Shown: piece by piece, positions 35,910 through 45,333 of the stretch
How the letters are laid out: the number at the start of each line of letters is the position of its first letter
How positions within the stretch are numbered: position 1 is the stretch's first letter
Assembly (NCBI RefSeq): GCF_004331995.1
Contig: NZ_SJDT01000002.1
Span: 248,001-312,000 of the forward strand
Length of the DNA stretch: 64,000 nt
From: Arcanobacterium bovis
Lineage (GTDB): Bacteria; Actinomycetota; Actinomycetes; Actinomycetales; Actinomycetaceae
Reading direction: 5' to 3'
Notes under the pieces: generated by a model
Told to the model about the DNA's origin: nothing
What the model saw: only the letters and a program-made list of their open reading frames with translations
Database searches by the model: none
Program-made: the position numbers and the translations under genes

Positions 35910-38582
35910 ATGCGCAGTGCAGAAATTCGTGATCGTTGGCTCGATTACTTCCGTAACCACGACCATGAGATAGTCGATAGTGTTCCGTTGGTGTCGCCTG
36001 ATCCTTCGATTCTGTTCACGATCGCTGGAATGGTTCCTTTTATCCCGTACATCATTGGCACCGAACCTGCACCATTTCCGCGCGTTGCGTCAGTTCAGAA
36101 GTGTATTCGTACCAACGATATCGACAACGTTGGGCGCACCACCCGACACGGTACCTTCTTCCAGATGTGTGGAAACTTCTCTTTTGGCGATTATTTCAAA
36201 GAAGGCGCCATTGACCTCGCTTTTGGATTGCTAACAGCACCAATTTCGGAAGGTGGATACGGGCTTGATGGAGATCGTCTTTGGGTGACGATCTGGGAAG
36301 AGGATCAAGTTTCTTTCGACGCGCTGACAAAGACGATTGGTATGGATCCGAAGCACATCGTGAAGCTCAAGCGAGAAGAAATCTTCTGGTCTACCGGACA
36401 GCCTGGTCCAGCTGGACCTTGCGCTGAGATTCATTATGATCGCGGACCTGAATTTGGCCCTGAAGCAGTGGGAGGCACGGTCGATCCAGGTGGCGATCGC
36501 TACCTCGAAATCTGGAATCTAGTTTTCGACGAATTCTTGCGTGGCGAGGGCGAAGGCAAGAATTTCCCTCTCCTTGGAAACCTCGATCAGACAGCTATTG
36601 ATACTGGTGCAGGTCTGGAACGTATCGCATATTTGTTGCAAGGCAAGCGAAATATGTACGAGACCGATCAGGTTTATCCGGTTATCGCTGCTACCGAAGA
36701 GATGACTGGAAAGAAGTACGGTGCCAATGAGGAAGACGACGTGCGCATGCGTATTATCGCTGATCACGTACGTTCTTCGCTGATGCTGATTGGTGACGGC
36801 GTTCGGCCAGGTAACGACGGTCGCGGTTACGTTTTGCGTCGTCTGATTCGCCGGGCTGTGCGTTCGGTGCGCCTTTTGGGCGTTGACGAGGTTGCACTTC
36901 CACACCTGCTTCCAGCGTCAATGAATGCAATGAAGGAGAGCTACCCAGAGGTGGGTACCGATTTCGATCGGATCTCGCAAGTTGCTTACGCTGAGGAAGA
37001 CGCTTTCCGCCGCACGCTCACATCGGGCATACAGATATTCGATGTGGCAGTAGATAAAGCCAAGAGCGCTGGAATTAGCCTGCCAGGATCGGATGCTTTC
37101 ACGTTGCACGACACCTACGGATTCCCGATTGATCTGACGCTGGAAATGGCAGCAGAAAAGGGCATTAAGGTTGATGAGCAAGGCTTCCGTGCACTGATGC
37201 AAGAGCAGAAAGACCGTGCTCGCGCCGATGCTCAGGCTAAGAAGAGTGGTCATGTTGATGCCACCGTTTATCACGAGATTCAGGAAAAATCTGGTGGAGA
37301 TACCGAGTTTCTTGGCTACAGTGAGTACGCTGCTGAAGCGCGTGTTTTGGGCATTTTGCAAGATGGCAAGCCAGTACCTGCTGTCGAGGGACCGGCAGAA
37401 ATTGATGTGGTGCTTGATCGTACGCCATTCTGGGCGGAACAGGGTGGTCAGCTCGCGGACCGTGGTGAAATCTCCATTGCTGGCGGCGGATTGATGACCG
37501 TTGACGACGTGCAAATGCCGGTTAAAGGTCTGCATGTGCATCGCGGAACGCTTACCGAAGGCAAAATTGCGCTTGACGATACGGTATTTGCACAAATCAA
37601 TACGGACCGACGTGGGCAGATTGCGCGTGCACACACTGCAACCCACATGATTCACAAGGCTCTCCATGAGCACCTTGGTGAGCAAGCTACTCAAGCGGGA
37701 TCAGAAAATGCACCATCTCGCCTGCGATTTGACTTCCGCCACGGCTCCCAAATTCCGGTAGACGTTATGGAATCTATCGAGGCACGCGTAAATTCACAGT
37801 TGCAGAACAATCTTGAAGTTACCGATCAAGAGATGGATATCGACGCTGCCCGTGAACTAGGAGCAATGGCACTTTTCGGCGAGAAATACGGAAAAGTTGT
37901 GCGCGTTGTTTCGGTTGGCGGAGATTGGTCGCGCGAATTGTGTGCGGGCACGCATGTTAAGAGTGCTGGTGAAATTGGTATGGTCACCGTGCTCGGTGAG
38001 TCCTCAATTGGTTCGGGAGTGCGACGCATTGAAGCTTTGGTTGGACGTGAAGCTTATGCTGCAGGTGCTAAGGAACGCGCATTGCTTTCCCAGCTCAGTA
38101 CGTTGGCGCATGTGCGCCCCGAAGAGCTCCCCGAACATGTTGATTCGTTATTGAACAAGCTCAAGGCTGCAGAAAAGCAGATTGCGAGCTTGCGTAAGGA
38201 TCAAATGATGAGTTCGTATCAGACGATTCTTAATAATGTTTCTTCCTTCGGCGATGTCGAACTTGCTAGCCACAACTTTGGCGAGCTTTCGTCTGCCGAT
38301 GAAATCCGCAATGCGGCAACGGATTTACGTAATCAACTGAGCTCGCGTAAGGCAGCGGTTGCGCTGTTTGGAGTGTTGAAAGATCGGCCAGTAGTTGTTG
38401 TTGCAACCACACCAAGTGCGGCAGCTGCTGGCGTCAAAGCAGGCGCATTAGTGGGTGTAGCTGCAAAGATTCTCGGTGGCGGCGGAGGTGGCAAGGACGA
38501 TCTCGCCCAAGGCGGCGGCACAGACGCGACGAAGATTTCGCAGGCGATCGCTGCCATCGAAGAAAGATTGGCTCATTCGTGA
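35910..38582 (+). CDS. alaS: Alanyl-tRNA synthetase
   Basis: AlaS charges tRNA-Ala and edits Ser and Gly errors. The 890-residue enzyme has the class II core with FTIAGMVPFIPY, CIRTNDIDNVGRTTRHGTFF and MCGNFSFGDYFKEGA, the editing-site HTATHMIHKALHEH and CAGTHV motifs, and the C-terminal domain ending in a glycine-rich GGGGGGKDDLAQGGG segment. I chose ATG 35910 (MRSAEIRDRWLDYF), five bases after TGAGGA; the in-frame TTG four codons earlier is unlikely. The stop overlaps the ruvX start by four bases. Confidence 0.97.
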   Translation: MRSAEIRDRWLDYFRNHDHEIVDSVPLVSPDPSILFTIAGMVPFIPYIIGTEPAPFPRVASVQKCIRTNDIDNVGRTTRHGTFFQMCGNFSFGDYFKEGAIDLAFGLLTAPISEGGYGLDGDRLWVTIWEEDQVSFDALTKTIGMDPKHIVKLKREEIFWSTGQPGPAGPCAEIHYDRGPEFGPEAVGGTVDPGGDRYLEIWNLVFDEFLRGEGEGKNFPLLGNLDQTAIDTGAGLERIAYLLQGKRNMYETDQVYPVIAATEEMTGKKYGANEEDDVRMRIIADHVRSSLMLIGDGVRPGNDGRGYVLRRLIRRAVRSVRLLGVDEVALPHLLPASMNAMKESYPEVGTDFDRISQVAYAEEDAFRRTLTSGIQIFDVAVDKAKSAGISLPGSDAFTLHDTYGFPIDLTLEMAAEKGIKVDEQGFRALMQEQKDRARADAQAKKSGHVDATVYHEIQEKSGGDTEFLGYSEYAAEARVLGILQDGKPVPAVEGPAEIDVVLDRTPFWAEQGGQLADRGEISIAGGGLMTVDDVQMPVKGLHVHRGTLTEGKIALDDTVFAQINTDRRGQIARAHTATHMIHKALHEHLGEQATQAGSENAPSRLRFDFRHGSQIPVDVMESIEARVNSQLQNNLEVTDQEMDIDAARELGAMALFGEKYGKVVRVVSVGGDWSRELCAGTHVKSAGEIGMVTVLGESSIGSGVRRIEALVGREAYAAGAKERALLSQLSTLAHVRPEELPEHVDSLLNKLKAAEKQIASLRKDQMMSSYQTILNNVSSFGDVELASHNFGELSSADEIRNAATDLRNQLSSRKAAVALFGVLKDRPVVVVATTPSAAAAGVKAGALVGVAAKILGGGGGGKDDLAQGGGTDATKISQAIAAIEERLAHS

Positions 38583-39079
38583 CCAGTGATCTGCAGGAAG
38601 TCTCGCGCCATGAGCTGCGATCCGGAGTCAGGATCGCAGTAGATGTCGGTGGCGTGCGCGTTGGGGTGGCAAAAACTGATTCGGCGGGTATTTTAGCGAC
38701 GCCGGTGGGCACCTTTCAGCGTGGACGCAACGACCTTGACGCCGTCGTCGAACTTGTTAAAAACAACGACGTGCTTGAGGTGTATGTGGGACTACCGAAA
38801 AATATGGACGGAACTGAGGGAAAGACAGCTCGAGACGCACGTAAATGGGCGCGCTGGATTTCGCGTCGTATCGCGCCAGTTGAGGTGCGTTTGATTGATG
38901 AGAGGCTTACTACGGTGAGCGCGCATCGACAGCTGCACGAAGCGGGCAGGCGTGAAAATTCTCATCGAACTGTTGTAGATCAAGTGTCAGCGGTTATTAT
39001 TTTGGAAAATGCAATGGATTTCGAGCGCAATACCGGCAGAACTCCCGGAATAGCTCTGAACGGAGAGTGTAATGACTGA
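38579..39079 (+). CDS. ruvX: RuvX/YqgF, putative pre-16S rRNA nuclease
   Basis: A 166-residue RNase H-fold nuclease. Homologues trim the 5' end of 16S rRNA and were earlier called Holliday junction resolvases. Active-site acids are in IAVDVGGVRVGVAKTD (about 20-35) and later in LIDERLTT; GLPKNMDGTEGK is the family signature. The N-terminus (about 18 residues) is longer than usual. It starts on a GTG overlapping alaS and overlaps mltG by eight bases, so the three genes form a compact unit. Confidence 0.92.
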   Translation: MTSDLQEVSRHELRSGVRIAVDVGGVRVGVAKTDSAGILATPVGTFQRGRNDLDAVVELVKNNDVLEVYVGLPKNMDGTEGKTARDARKWARWISRRIAPVEVRLIDERLTTVSAHRQLHEAGRRENSHRTVVDQVSAVIILENAMDFERNTGRTPGIALNGECND

Positions 39080-40196
39080 TTTCTTCGCTGGTGACGAGAA
39101 TCGCGTCAACGATAGCAGCCGGAACGCTAGAAAGAGAAGCAGGCGCCGTCGTCGGCAAATTCGCTCTGCTGCGTTTTTAGCACTTGTTACGGGACTCGTT
39201 GTTTTCGCAGCTGTGGTGTCGTGGCCATACGTCAGCTCGATGTTTTCGAGTACGTCAGAAGAAGATTTCACCGGGTCTGGAACTGAGTCGGTGGTTATTA
39301 CGATTCCAAAGGGCGCGTCAGGTAGCGCAATCGGCAAGATTCTTGAAGAAAAAGGTGTTGTTGCTTCACAATCGGCTTTTGTGGAAGCGTTCAATGCTAA
39401 TCCGCGTTCCGGTTCGATTCAACCGGGCAGTTACGCACTTAAGAAAAAGATATCTGGTGCCGACGCTGTGGCGGCCTTGCTCGATCCTGCTAGTAAAGCA
39501 GAGATCAAAGTGACGATTCCGGAAGGATTCACTGTTAAACAGGTCAAGGATCGGCTGGTAAATGTGCTTGGCGTTGAACAGGCGGCGGTTGATAAAGCAG
39601 CATCTGACACTGCGAGCTTAGGCTTGCCTGCTGAAGCCAAGGGCAATCTCGAAGGTTGGATCCCGCCGCTGACGTACACTTTTGCTCCAGGAACTAATGC
39701 TCAAGAAGCTCTTAAGCAGATGGTTGCCAAGCGCGTGAAGGAACTCGAATCTTCGGGTATTGCGCGTGATCAATGGGAGCGCCAAATTATTGTTGCTTCA
39801 ATCGTGCAACGTGAAGTGAGCTGGTCAGATCACTATGCGCAGGTAGCGCGGGTTATTGAGAATCGTCTCAACGATAAGTCGCAAGTGCATGGCTATCTCC
39901 AAATGGATTCAACCGTGATGTATGGAGTTGGTAAGACTTCTGGAATTCCAACGAATGCCGATATTCAAAACGACAACCCGTACAACACCTACAAACATCC
40001 TGGTTTGCCTGCTGGACCGATCTCAAGCCCATCTATTGACGTGATTAAGGCTACTGTCAATCCACCGGCTGGAGATTGGTTGTATTTTGTGACGGTCAAT
40101 CTCGATACTGGCGAAACAAAGTTTTCGAATTCACTTGAAGAACATAATAAGAATGTTCAAGAGTTCCGCCAGTGGTATGCCGCCAATAAAAAATAG
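39072..40196 (+). CDS. mltG: MltG, endolytic murein transglycosylase
   Basis: MltG cuts nascent glycan strands outside the membrane and so helps end their growth. The 374-residue protein has a basic cytoplasmic N-terminus (RKRSRRRRRQIR), one membrane helix (about 37-57), a LysM-like region, and the YceG catalytic domain. The catalytic glutamate is expected in ASIVQREVSW, followed by VARVIENRLN and YLQMDSTVMYG. The conserved NPYNTYKHPGLPAGPISSP segment is clear. It overlaps ruvX by eight bases. Confidence 0.94.
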   Translation: MTDFFAGDENRVNDSSRNARKRSRRRRRQIRSAAFLALVTGLVVFAAVVSWPYVSSMFSSTSEEDFTGSGTESVVITIPKGASGSAIGKILEEKGVVASQSAFVEAFNANPRSGSIQPGSYALKKKISGADAVAALLDPASKAEIKVTIPEGFTVKQVKDRLVNVLGVEQAAVDKAASDTASLGLPAEAKGNLEGWIPPLTYTFAPGTNAQEALKQMVAKRVKELESSGIARDQWERQIIVASIVQREVSWSDHYAQVARVIENRLNDKSQVHGYLQMDSTVMYGVGKTSGIPTNADIQNDNPYNTYKHPGLPAGPISSPSIDVIKATVNPPAGDWLYFVTVNLDTGETKFSNSLEEHNKNVQEFRQWYAANKK

Positions 40197-40205
40197 TTGG
40201 CAATT

Positions 40206-41054
40206 ATGAGCTCCGAGCTTAAACATGCAGGTGTAGTTGGCGACCCCATCGAGCACTCCATGTCTCCGATTTTGCACGGTGCAGGATCAAGATATGCGAG
40301 TTTTGATCGGTATCGTGTAGAAAAAGGTCAATTACGGAATTTTCTCGACGGTATTAGTGGGCGATGGGCAGGCATCGCGGTGACGATGCCACTTAAACAA
40401 GAAGCACTCGGTGTTTGCGACGTCGTCGACGGGCTGGCAAAAGCGGTAGGTTCAGTAAATACTGTGGTATTCCAACCTACTGGCAGCACATCGATGCGAG
40501 TTGGATTCAATACTGACGTTGCAGGAATTGTTCGTGCAGTTCGTGAATGTGCTGGTGAGAAAACGAATTTTTCTCGCGTTGTGATTCTCGGTTCGGGGGC
40601 GACGGCGAGTTCCGCGCTTGCTGCTGCAATCGAGCTCGGTGCAGATTCGCTTGCGGTATGTGCTCGCCGATTGGCGGGTCCTGGTGTATTCACCGCTGCA
40701 CACCGGCTCAATCTCGATGTGGACGCTATTCCATTAGCTCAAAGCGCTACCGAAATAGAAGCTGCGGATTTGGTTATTTCGACGTTGCCTGCTCATGCTG
40801 CTGATCCTATAGCGGCTGAGCTTGGGAAACGTGAAAGCACGTTACATAATGTGGTGCTGGATGTTGCCTATGATCCCTATCCAAGTGCGCTGCTTTCTAC
40901 CGCACAACCATTGGGCGCGACGATTGTTCCGGGTTGGCTAATGCTGTTGCACCAAGCCGTTGATCAAGTTCGATTGTTTACTGGCGAATTAGCCGATGAA
41001 AAGGCTATGCGAGAGGCACTTGAGACACAATTGAGTGCTCGAGGAATCGTTTAG
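40206..41054 (+). CDS. aroE: Shikimate dehydrogenase
   Basis: AroE reduces 3-dehydroshikimate to shikimate with NADPH. The 282-residue protein has the substrate motif GDPIEHSMSPILH near residues 13-25, the catalytic lysine in VTMPLKQEAL, the FNTDVAGIVRAV stretch, and the nucleotide-binding VVILGSGATASSALAAA. I use ATG 40206 (MSSELKHAGVVG); an in-frame TTG three codons earlier, directly after the mltG stop, is less likely. It is the first of three pathway enzymes here (aroE, aroC, aroKB). Confidence 0.93.
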   Translation: MSSELKHAGVVGDPIEHSMSPILHGAGSRYASFDRYRVEKGQLRNFLDGISGRWAGIAVTMPLKQEALGVCDVVDGLAKAVGSVNTVVFQPTGSTSMRVGFNTDVAGIVRAVRECAGEKTNFSRVVILGSGATASSALAAAIELGADSLAVCARRLAGPGVFTAAHRLNLDVDAIPLAQSATEIEAADLVISTLPAHAADPIAAELGKRESTLHNVVLDVAYDPYPSALLSTAQPLGATIVPGWLMLLHQAVDQVRLFTGELADEKAMREALETQLSARGIV

Positions 41055-41170
41055 AATCTGTGTAGTGATGCCGTTGACCTTTGGCATTGCTGAAATTGCT
41101 TGGTGCTAAGACTGGTCTATCCGCGGTAAGGTGTGGAACGCGCGCTCGGTAGAAATACTTTTGACGGCGG

Positions 41171-41208
41171 TTGTCCACAGTGCGCGTGAAGTGCAGTGTT
41201 TTTCCACG
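41171..41208 (+). promoter_or_regulatory. DnaA-box-like sites
   Basis: TTGTCCACA at 41171-41179 is a perfect match to the high-affinity actinobacterial DnaA box; TTTTCCACG at 41200-41208 is a weaker copy in the same direction, 29 bases on. They lie in the 205-base gap between aroE and the A24 peptidase gene, which otherwise shows nothing recognisable. No origin-like context is present. Confidence 0.35.
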
Positions 41209-41259
41209 GACTCAGATTGTACACGGTGCGCTTAGTGACGATCTCGTTAACGTTGAAGA

Positions 41260-41919
41260 ATGTTTAGTAGTTACCGCATGAGCTCCACCTTGGGCGTATT
41301 TAGTCCGATTTCGCTTGTAGCCTTCTGCTTCATCGTTTATGCCGTATCGGTAGGAATCGGAACAGTTGCCGGCTGGTCAGCGACCGAAGCAAGCATTTTA
41401 GCTGCAATCTTCGTGCCATTGTTTGTCAATGCCGTGATTGATATGCGTACTTTCTGTTTAATTGTGGGATGGACGCAACTTGCGGGTATCGCCACCTTGA
41501 TGCGGATCTCTTATGAAGTGTATTTAGGTGCAGACATAGGAACGATCATTTATTCTTTACTAGCTGGAATAGCATGCGTTCTGCTCGTATGCTTGCCTGC
41601 AGTTTTGCGAAATACACGCGAGGATGCTCAATCACGGCTCTATTTAGGTACCGGTGACATGAGATTGCTCTTTCTAGTGGCGCTGATTGTAGCTACTGAT
41701 GGATTTCAGTGGATTCTAGCGGTGCTGCTGATTTCCTCATTACTAGCGTTGGCAGCATTTTTAGCGCGAAGAATTGGTGCAACGCAAGGAATATGCGGGG
41801 GAGTGCCATGTACGGAAAGTGGTGGAAAACTAGCACGCCATATTGCATTCGGACCTTTTATCGTTGCAATCGCATGGACAGTAGAGCTCATATTGATTCC
41901 GGTGCAACGTCTCACGTGA
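41260..41919 (+). CDS. A24-family prepilin peptidase-like membrane protein
   Basis: A 219-residue membrane protein with about six helices. The two catalytic aspartates of the A24 prepilin/preflagellin peptidases appear in FVNAVIDMRT (about 55-64) and GTGDMRLL (the GxGD motif, about 130-137). The N-terminal methyltransferase domain of long PilD proteins is missing, as in short TadV-like forms. The gap before it has TAACGT at 41248-41253, six bases before the ATG, so a leaderless start fits; an ATG six codons later is the other choice. Between aroE and aroC it keeps a place known from other actinobacteria. No pilin genes are nearby. Confidence 0.75.
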   Translation: MFSSYRMSSTLGVFSPISLVAFCFIVYAVSVGIGTVAGWSATEASILAAIFVPLFVNAVIDMRTFCLIVGWTQLAGIATLMRISYEVYLGADIGTIIYSLLAGIACVLLVCLPAVLRNTREDAQSRLYLGTGDMRLLFLVALIVATDGFQWILAVLLISSLLALAAFLARRIGATQGICGGVPCTESGGKLARHIAFGPFIVAIAWTVELILIPVQRLT

Positions 41920-41964
41920 CGATTGAAGACGTATTATGTTTGCCAACATGGCACAATATTTATC

Positions 41965-43179
41965 ATGATGCGTTGGAGTACTGCAGGTGAATCACATGGC
42001 CCGGCATTAATCGCCCTTTTTGAAGGCATGCCGGCGGGAGTGTACGTTTCTTCTCAAGAAATCGAGTACGCCTTAGAACGACGCCGGAGTGGTTACGGAC
42101 GTGGCACTCGCCAGAAATTCGAACAAGACTCGCTTCGCATTGTTTCGGGGATTCGGCACGGAATGACTATTGGTTCGCCCATTGCACTTGAAATAGGAAA
42201 TTCTGAGTGGCCGAAATGGCAAACAGTGATGAGTGCTGATCCAGTGGATCCGAGCGATCTGCTCATTGATGCTGGTACTGGCGATGAACGAGAACTCGCA
42301 CGCAATAAGAAGCTAACCACACCGCGTCCAGGTCATGCTGATCTTGTTGGCATGAACAAATTTGGCTTTGATGATGCTCGACCTGTTCTTGAGCGTGCTT
42401 CGGCTCGTGAAACAGCTGCTCGTGTTGCTTTGGGGTGCTTGGCTACGAGCTATTTGAAGCAAGTTGCCGGAATCGACATCGTATCGCACGTGGTACAAAT
42501 TGGTTCTCAAAAAGCTGTGCGCGGCAGTTACGTGCCGCAAGCAGGCGATACCCAAACCCTGGACTTATCGGATGTGCGAACCTTAGATCCTGACTTAGCA
42601 CAGAGATTCCGCTCCGAAATTGATGCAGCTCAGGCAGATGGAGATACCCTTGGTGGTGTAGTTGAAGTAATAGCCTATGGTGTTCCCCAAGCCTTAGGCA
42701 CATACTGCATTGCAGATCAGCGGCTTGATGCACAGATAGCTGGTGCGATGATGTCGATTCAATCGGTTAAAGGTGTTGAAATCGGTGATGGCTTTGAGTC
42801 CGCGGGTAGGCGGGGGAGCTACGCGCACGACGAGATTGTCCGTGAGGGCGAAGAACTCACTCGACTCTCGAACAGAGCTGGCGGTATCGAAGGCGGAATG
42901 TCCAATGGGCAACCCGTGGTGGTTCGTGTGGCTTTGAAGCCAATTTCGACCGTTCCACATGCCCTACAAACTATTGATACACGAACTGGACAAGCTGCAA
43001 AAGCTTTACATCAGCGTTCTGATACCACAGCTGTAGTGCCGGCAGCACCTATTGCTGAATCAATGCTTGCATTAGTGCTGGCGAAGGCTCTCCATGAGAA
43101 ATTTGGTGGAGATTCTGTAGCGGAAACGCAGCGTAATCTCAAGGCATGGCAAGAATCGATTCCGGAGGTCCGTAGATAG
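41965..43179 (+). CDS. aroC: Chorismate synthase
   Basis: AroC makes chorismate from EPSP using reduced FMN. The 404-residue protein opens with MMRWSTAGESHGPAL, the family start, so I chose ATG 41965 over an upstream TTG that would add 14 unrelated residues. Other family marks are RRRSGYGRGTRQKFEQD, the RPGHADLVG segment and SGGIEGGMSNG-like NRAGGIEGGMSNGQP near residue 310. It overlaps aroKB by one base. The adjacent riboswitch further on and this enzyme both depend on flavin, but I see no link. Confidence 0.95.
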   Translation: MMRWSTAGESHGPALIALFEGMPAGVYVSSQEIEYALERRRSGYGRGTRQKFEQDSLRIVSGIRHGMTIGSPIALEIGNSEWPKWQTVMSADPVDPSDLLIDAGTGDERELARNKKLTTPRPGHADLVGMNKFGFDDARPVLERASARETAARVALGCLATSYLKQVAGIDIVSHVVQIGSQKAVRGSYVPQAGDTQTLDLSDVRTLDPDLAQRFRSEIDAAQADGDTLGGVVEVIAYGVPQALGTYCIADQRLDAQIAGAMMSIQSVKGVEIGDGFESAGRRGSYAHDEIVREGEELTRLSNRAGGIEGGMSNGQPVVVRVALKPISTVPHALQTIDTRTGQAAKALHQRSDTTAVVPAAPIAESMLALVLAKALHEKFGGDSVAETQRNLKAWQESIPEVRR

Positions 43180-44759
43180 TGGCACCTCGTGCGATACTCA
43201 TTGGAATGCCAGGAGCTGGCAAATCGACGGTAGGCAGGCTACTTGCCGAGCGCTTGCGAGTTCCATTTGTCGATTCGGATGCGCTTATTCGAAAAGAAAC
43301 GAAACGCAATATTAGCGATATTTTTACCGAAGACGGTGAGATAGTATTCCGTCAGATTGAAGCACGTATCATACAAAATGCGCTCCAGGACTTCACCGGC
43401 GTATTGTCGCTTGGCGGCGGTGCAGTGCTCGATGCCACCACACGGCAAGCACTTGCCTCGATGTCTGTGCTTTTGATTGATGCTTCTGACGATGTTCTCA
43501 TTGAACGAATCACCAATTCACGCACGGTACGACCACTCCTGCAAAGCGATCCGGTAGCGGGAATTCGGCGGCTTCGTAAAGATCGGATGGCTATTTATCA
43601 GAGTTTGGCTTCGCATACATTTTGTTCTGATTCTAAGCCAGTGGCTCACGTGGTTGATGAAGTTTATCGTGTGCTGACCGAGCCAGAGCGGATTGTGCAG
43701 GTGGCAGGGGAGCATCCCTACGATGTTCATATTGGCGCACACCTCGTACCACGGTTATTGAGTCAAGCAAGTAGTTTTGCTTCGGTGATGGTCGTATGTG
43801 CTCCAGATGTGATTATTCTTGGGAAAAAAGTTTGCCACACACTACAAGACATGGGAACGCCTGCTTGTTTATTTGAAGTTCCGCGTGCAGAGGACGCAAA
43901 AGAGATTGATGTGCTTGCGAAGGCGTGGGATTTTGCAGGTGAGAATCATATCGGGCGTGACGGCGTCGTCGTCGGCATCGGTGGGGGCGCGACGACGGAT
44001 CTGGCCGGGTTTATCGCCGCTACCTGGCTGCGAGGCGTGGCGGTCATCCATATGCCTACCACGTTGCTTGCTATGGTCGATGCCGCAGTCGGCGGCAAAA
44101 CCGGCATCAATACGCGGCATGGCAAAAATTTGGTGGGCTCGTTCTACCCGCCGTATTCGGTGCTGTGTGATGTCGAGTGCCTTGATACGTTGCCTTATCA
44201 AGATCTCTTAGCAGGGTTTGGCGAAATCATTAAGTGTGGTTTTATTGCAGACATTGAGATCCTCAATACTATTGCGAAGTTTGGAAAAACTGTTGTAAGT
44301 GCGCAGCACCCAGCTCTCATTTCGCTCATTGAGATGGCGGTAGCAGTCAAGGCACGCGTCGTGGGCGAAGACTTGAAAGAGTCAGGTTTGCGCGAAATTC
44401 TCAATTATGGCCACACTCTGGCGCATTCCATCGAATTGGCAGAAAATTACCGGTATCGACACGGTTATGCCGTGGCAATCGGATGCGTTTTTGCAGCTGC
44501 TTTGGCTGAGGCTGAGGGTATCGCAGCCCCTGGATTCACTGATTTTCACCGCAATGCCTTCGCAAGTGTGGGATTGCCGGTGGAGTATTCACATACCGAT
44601 GCCAAAGAGTTGTTAGCTTCTATGTATTCGGATAAGAAAGTTCGGGCAAATCAGCTTCGTTTTGTTGTTTTGGCTGATATTGCTCAGCCGCAGATTTTGG
44701 TCGAGCCGAGCGAACAATCATTGGAATTTGCTTTTGCAAAGATCGGTATAACGGCATGA
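43179..44759 (+). CDS. aroKB: AroK-AroB fusion: shikimate kinase and 3-dehydroquinate synthase
   Basis: One uninterrupted 526-residue frame joins two shikimate-pathway enzymes. Residues 1-165 are shikimate kinase: P-loop GMPGAGKSTVGR at about 9-20, D-S-D for shikimate, and LSLGGGAVLD. Residues about 175-526 are 3-dehydroquinate synthase: GGGATTDLAGFIAATWLRG, PTTLLAMVDAAVGGKTGIN, GFGEIIKCG and the metal-binding LNYGHTLAHSIE. The kinase acts two steps after the synthase, so direct channelling is not obvious; equal dosage is a simpler reason. Similar fusions are known in some actinobacteria. It overlaps its neighbours by one and four bases. Confidence 0.95.
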   Translation: MAPRAILIGMPGAGKSTVGRLLAERLRVPFVDSDALIRKETKRNISDIFTEDGEIVFRQIEARIIQNALQDFTGVLSLGGGAVLDATTRQALASMSVLLIDASDDVLIERITNSRTVRPLLQSDPVAGIRRLRKDRMAIYQSLASHTFCSDSKPVAHVVDEVYRVLTEPERIVQVAGEHPYDVHIGAHLVPRLLSQASSFASVMVVCAPDVIILGKKVCHTLQDMGTPACLFEVPRAEDAKEIDVLAKAWDFAGENHIGRDGVVVGIGGGATTDLAGFIAATWLRGVAVIHMPTTLLAMVDAAVGGKTGINTRHGKNLVGSFYPPYSVLCDVECLDTLPYQDLLAGFGEIIKCGFIADIEILNTIAKFGKTVVSAQHPALISLIEMAVAVKARVVGEDLKESGLREILNYGHTLAHSIELAENYRYRHGYAVAIGCVFAAALAEAEGIAAPGFTDFHRNAFASVGLPVEYSHTDAKELLASMYSDKKVRANQLRFVVLADIAQPQILVEPSEQSLEFAFAKIGITA

Positions 44760-45331
44760 CGGTAGTTTTTCTCATTGGTGCACCGGGTACTGGTAAAAGT
44801 GCCGCAGTGCGTGAACTGGATAAACGCGGCTGGATTGTGGCGGATATTGATTCGATAGTTCATAGCACTGGGCGCACGCCCGAGCAATACATTCTCGACG
44901 ACGATCTTGCCTCGCTTCGCGGCATCTATCGGGATATCTTTATGCAGTTGGTTCGCGATATTGAGCGTTTTCCGACGGCGGATTACGCACTAGCGTTGCC
45001 AAGCCAATTGATCTGTGACGACGACGGTACATCAATTGATCCTGTTGTGTCACGGACACTTGAACAGCTACGAGCGGCTGAATACACACAGGGAAACGTG
45101 TACGTCGTTGGCTTAATCGCTAATATCTCAAAACTCATGCTAAGAAATGGCTTGATGGGAAACCGAGGAGTGAATCCAGTACTGCCAAGAAAAACTTTGC
45201 GTGAATTGAATTCGCGATTTGAAGTGATGATGCAGGTGCTCACAGCCGATATCATCGACACATCTGATATCGCGATTGCTGATGTGGTAGCAGATATTGA
45301 ACGCATTTGTGGTCGGCTGCTTGAAAAGTGA
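44756..45331 (+). CDS. Shikimate kinase-like P-loop protein, divergent
   Basis: A 191-residue P-loop protein overlapping the aroKB stop by four bases. The Walker A motif GAPGTGKS is at 8-15 and DIDSIVHSTGRTPEQYI (about 30-46) aligns by eye with the D-x-D and following helix of shikimate kinases. The GGG substrate loop is replaced by ALPSQLICDDDG and the lid region is altered. It may be a paralogue that lost or changed its substrate, or a regulator of the fused enzyme. The Walker A is intact, so nucleotide binding is likely. A terminator-like hairpin follows. Confidence 0.65.
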   Translation: MTVVFLIGAPGTGKSAAVRELDKRGWIVADIDSIVHSTGRTPEQYILDDDLASLRGIYRDIFMQLVRDIERFPTADYALALPSQLICDDDGTSIDPVVSRTLEQLRAAEYTQGNVYVVGLIANISKLMLRNGLMGNRGVNPVLPRKTLRELNSRFEVMMQVLTADIIDTSDIAIADVVADIERICGRLLEK

Positions 45332-45333
45332 GC

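Noticed and set aside
36918-37694. Long open frame (258 codons) opposite alaS
   Set aside because: Shadow of a highly biased gene; the product is rich in His, Arg and Ser without domain features.
39411-39420. GGTTCGATTC, like the T-arm of a tRNA
   Set aside because: It lies in mltG coding sequence and no acceptor or anticodon stem is found around it.
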